From Phoronis australis (lineage: Eukaryota; Phoronida; Phoronidae): 64,000 nt of DNA. The notes beneath the pieces were generated by a model. It saw only the letters and a list, made by a program, of their open reading frames with translations, had not been told where the DNA came from and made no database searches. The stretch is from positions 1,047,552-1,111,551 of the forward strand of contig NMRA01000045.1 in the NCBI GenBank assembly GCA_002633005.1. The letters are read 5' to 3'. The position numbers were made by a program, and so were the translations under genes. Below are positions 60,961 through 64,000 of the stretch, in pieces; the stretch's first letter is position 1, and the number at the start of each line of letters is the position of its first letter.

Positions 60961-61093
60961 GCGTACGTTCAGTAACGCTAGGACCTAGCTAAAATCTAGA
61001 CACAGTCACGTGTTGTCATTTAAAATGCACGGCAATATCTCGCGTAATCTCGCAAAGTCTTGCTTTTTAGCGAGGCGCTAGTGTTACTGAACA
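60961..61093. mobile_element. Palindromic MITE (family E), copy
   Basis: 133 bp from gcgtacgttcagtaacgctaggacc to gcgaggcgctagtgttactgaac. It carries the same interior as the copy at 61348 (cacgtgtt, catttaaaa, cggcaatatctcgc, gtaatctcgc, aagtcttgctttt). Confidence 0.8.
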
Positions 61094-61229
61094 GAAGGCT
61101 GGTCAGACTCAGAAGCTTGGTAGTAAGAGTACGAGCTACCCAGTTCACCACCTCTTTTGTTCTTCTGCAGTCACTTCAGTTAGCCTAAGATGTTTTCCGT
61201 CGTTTTAATTATCAAATGACGAGTCCTTT

Positions 61230-61347
61230 ATTCCAAAAACAAAGGAGGCATAAAAGACAGGTAATATTGGTCCAGGTCCTTGAAATTCAGTTTGGCTAAT
61301 CGATCAGCTGCCTCGTTACCCTGGATACCTGGGTGGCCAGGAGTCCA
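61230..61347 (-). pseudogene. Retroelement RNase H fragment
   Basis: The minus-strand frame from 61347 reads WTPGHPGIQGNEAADRLAK, the classic RNase HI motif of LINE-type elements ('W.PGH.GI.GNE.AD.LAK'), and ends at a stop near 61230. It abuts the MITE at 61348, so the MITE appears to have truncated or entered it. Confidence 0.8.
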
Positions 61348-61500
61348 GGCGTGCGTTCAGTCACGCCAGGACCTACGCTAGGACCTAGCTAAAGTCTAGT
61401 TAAAGTCACGTGTTCTCATTTAAAACACACGGCAATGCCTCACGTAATCTCGCGAAGTCTTGCTTTTTAACGAGGTCCTAGCGTTACTAAACGGGAGGCA
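61348..61500. mobile_element. Palindromic MITE (family E), fullest copy
   Basis: About 153 bp: ggcgtgcgttcagtcacgcc at the left, gaggtcctagcgttactaaa with cgggaggcaggc at the right. The ends are inverted repeats of one another. Near-identical order of blocks to the copy 390 bp upstream. Confidence 0.8.
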
Positions 61501-61808
61501 GGCAACGGTGATACGACGATTATATTTACCTTAATTATTTAGGTTAGTCATATATTGCTAGACAATATGTGATTTCACTATAGCATGTTTAAGGCTTTAA
61601 TATCTCCCCGGCTATCTGACAAGTAAGCAATCGATTTTTGGATTCCCTTTTCGAATAGTTGTTCCGTAACTTTAGTAATTTCTAATTCTTAATATGTCCA
61701 GTATAAATTCACAGTTCTATCGCGTCATGGGCTGTCTTTAAACTCAAAAAATGATTTCACACACTAAGTTGTCGTATAAAGTAACTCACACATTCATGAT
61801 GCTTTCAG

Positions 61809-61900
61809 CATTGAAGATTCACATCAGCAAAGAAACATTTATAACTCTGAGTGAACAAGCCAAGTTCGACATGTCGCCGCGAGGGGAAATAGAGATTAAG
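61809..61900 (+). CDS. NIT-domain receptor guanylate cyclase, exon 5 (end of cyclase domain)
   Basis: Residues 564-594. The acceptor is tgctttcag. The joined frame reads A-L-K-I-H-I-S-K-E-T-F and ends MSPRGEIEIK, the penultimate block of receptor guanylate cyclases ('L.+HIS..T...L......... RGE+E+KGKG...T+WL'). It ends at donor aag|gtacac in phase 0. If not spliced, six more codons follow to a stop (VHVLFV). The expected KGKG...YWL tail is not in that read-through, so a final short exon is expected downstream. Confidence 0.92.
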
Positions 61901-64000
61901 GTACACGTGCTTTTTGTTTAATTTTACATTAATTCTAATTATGAGATATTCTAAAAATATAGAGACAGTAATTTTACTAACTTCTGATCAGGAAAGAGTG
62001 ATTGTCATTGTATTTCAACTGTTTGTGCGCGTGTCAGTTGCTTTTGAGTCACGCGTCCGAATTTGCGAAGCCGACTGATAGTGAGAAACAACCCGGCTTG
62101 AAAAAATGGCCCACCATCTTTTCGTTCGGGGCATACGTTTTATCTATGTTTCAAATGGCTCGGTGTTATTTTTCGTTTGGTTTCCTTCCGCTTTTGCTAT
62201 GATTTCGACATTAAACTGCCAGACGGATTCGATCTTTGGACGGCGGTAGGCTACATACCCTTACAAGAACTAGTTCCATTAGACCAAAGAGTGTGTCGAT
62301 GGTGAGGTCAAAGTTTCGATTGGCGAGTCGTCTTTAGCTGATAGGCTCCGGCTTTGAATTAATTTAAATGTCAATTCCAGGGCTTAGATTGTTTTTTAAC
62401 TACGCGCTGTCGGTGTTGTCCAATCAGTAATACATGTTAAAACATGTGACTATAATTACTGTTTATCATGTTCCCTGAAGTCTCTTGTTCTCATCCGACA
62501 TGAACTAGGCGACAACGCGTTTTACGAAGACTTTACTGCTGTACGTCTTTTGGATTTCAATGAATAAGGGGTCATGAATGGAGATGACCAATGTAAAAGT
62601 AAATTACATTGTCCAAGCGGAGATAGAACACCACACCGATAACAAATTTATTGATTTGTCTGTCATTTACGGCAGCGCCCAGCAACGTCAAAGAATATGC
62701 TATAATACCATGTTTTGTTTACGGCATCCAATTTCAGGTGATATTAATTTCTGACAATCGTTAACTTCATATCACACACATGTGCCAACAAGTCAAAACA
62801 AACTGAAAAAATAAACACTGATATTTGCTCGGCAAATTGCTTTTTTGAGTATGTGCCCAAGGGGTCCAATCGAAGAGACGATTTTGTTTTTTCCGTGATG
62901 CAATTGCCATAATATGAAACTCGATACTTTTACTGCACCAGACTATTATTGATGGCAGTTGCAAAATGCATTTTAATGATTCTACCTAAATACTCTTGGT
63001 TCAAGTGTGCCGAAATGGGAACGGCTCCATGAAGTTGTGCGCAATTTTCAAGCTCATTGGTGTTGTAAACAACAGAAAAGGCCCGCAATTTCTTCTAGTG
63101 AATATGTTGTTCAAAGAAAACCTGTATAGAAATGCCGAGAATCTGATCTCAGATTATTAGTTGTCTAGGTTGGCCATTGCTTGACCTTGGGCATTGCAGT
63201 ACAGCACAAATGCCATTCGCATTATCCATGGTTTTGCTCTGTAGGAAATTTCCCCCACAAAACCAAAACGTAACAATCTCACTGTGACTTAATAATGTAT
63301 TTAACCATCGGCGTTGTGGACTTCTGAAACTGGACCAATTCGGTGGCATTTAACACTTACAAACACATGCTCCTCGACTGGTTATCAACTTTTCCAAAAT
63401 TTGGCGAGACGCTTTATGTTGATCGCAGAAAATATTTGTTCTATATGTTTACGCCGCGTGTGGGAAGCACGTGTCCGTTAACCGTAAGCGCTTAGAATAA
63501 CTCACATCATCAGGGATGCGTTCTGCTGTCGCTGTGCCGGATTAAAGAGGCCTTAAGCCATCCGTATGCTAGTCCAGTCCGGCTGTCCTCATCGACTAAT
63601 CTGATGTAAATTATGTATACATATTTAGTTCAGTTCGTGTAATTTGAATACAAATTGGAGTAAACCAAACAATTTAAAAGTTGAGATAACCAATGTATTC
63701 CGCCTACAGGAAAAGCTCTCACTATCATACTAGAGTGAGCATTTATTCAAATGCACATTAGCTTGTGCGTTAAACGTGATTCGCCATGCTATTTACTGCC
63801 CATGATTTTGCGAAGTTCCATTTTCTTGATTTTACGGAGGAAAAATCTTGGATTATATTTCTGTAATCGAGACCTCGTGCCTTTTCTCTTTCCATTCACA
63901 CAACGGCTAATTCGGGTATTTTTTTATTGAGACATCTCACCAGACTCTTTATTCGTTTGAGTTGACCATGAGATTCAAAAGCATCCTCAACACAGATTTT
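61901..64000 (+). other. Guanylate cyclase intron 5 / downstream, last exon not found
   Basis: I searched for a frame giving GKG....T-W-L after an acceptor and did not find one. A short frame after ctacag at about 63709 (EKLSLSY, stop) does not fit the family. The final exon of perhaps 10-30 codons is probably beyond 64000. No other gene was recognised. Confidence 0.5.

Noticed and set aside
63700-63735. Candidate last cyclase exon after ctacag (EKLSLSY, stop)
   Set aside because: Lacks the KGKG and WL residues that the family has at this point.

Overview
This is nuclear genomic DNA from an animal, most likely a marine invertebrate. It is AT-rich and gene-sparse. Exons are short and sit behind GT/AG introns. 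A U1 spliceosomal RNA gene is present, and so are remnants of several animal transposon classes: LINEs, a Penelope-like element, BEL/Pao, MITEs and tRNA-type SINE heads. A receptor guanylate cyclase with a NIT sensor domain and a PAN plus fucolectin protein both fit invertebrates. I cannot name the species. There is one 757-bp run of N and two single N positions.

Left part (1-12.7 kb). A LINE reverse transcriptase remnant opens the window. Three minus-strand exons (8869-9193, 5149-5370, 1352-1593) join in perfect phase into a complete 262-residue secreted protein with a PAN/apple-like module followed by a fucolectin (FTP) domain. Its first intron carries an LTR-like element with five heat-shock-element-like motifs upstream of a TATA box. 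A Penelope-like remnant follows at about 10 kb. A full-length U1 snRNA gene lies at 12509-12673 on the minus strand, with an altered stem-loop I loop.

Middle (12.7-30 kb). I found no recognisable host gene here. The region holds a broken BEL/Pao retroelement, a possible piggyBac tail, a fold-back minisatellite, two copies of a MITE, a tRNA-headed SINE and decayed simple repeats.

Right part (30-62 kb). Five plus-strand exons (30262-30985, 33775-34482, 37678-37836, 42203-42301, 61809-61900) join in frame into 594 residues of a membrane guanylate cyclase: cytoplasmic N-terminus, TM1, NIT sensor domain, TM2, signalling helix, class III cyclase. All catalytic and guanine-specifying residues that I could check are present. 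The last few C-terminal residues are not found and probably lie beyond the window. Its introns hold a large AGT trinucleotide array with the assembly gap, two LINE remnants, nested MITEs, a tandem repeat with CTCF-like motifs, and a cluster of short palindromes. The fourth intron is about 19.5 kb.

The two protein genes show no sign of acting together. One is a probable secreted glycan-binding protein. The other is a probable transmembrane sensor of nitrate, nitrite or NO that makes cGMP. All exon calls come from reading frames, splice signals and recalled family patterns. No alignment was run.
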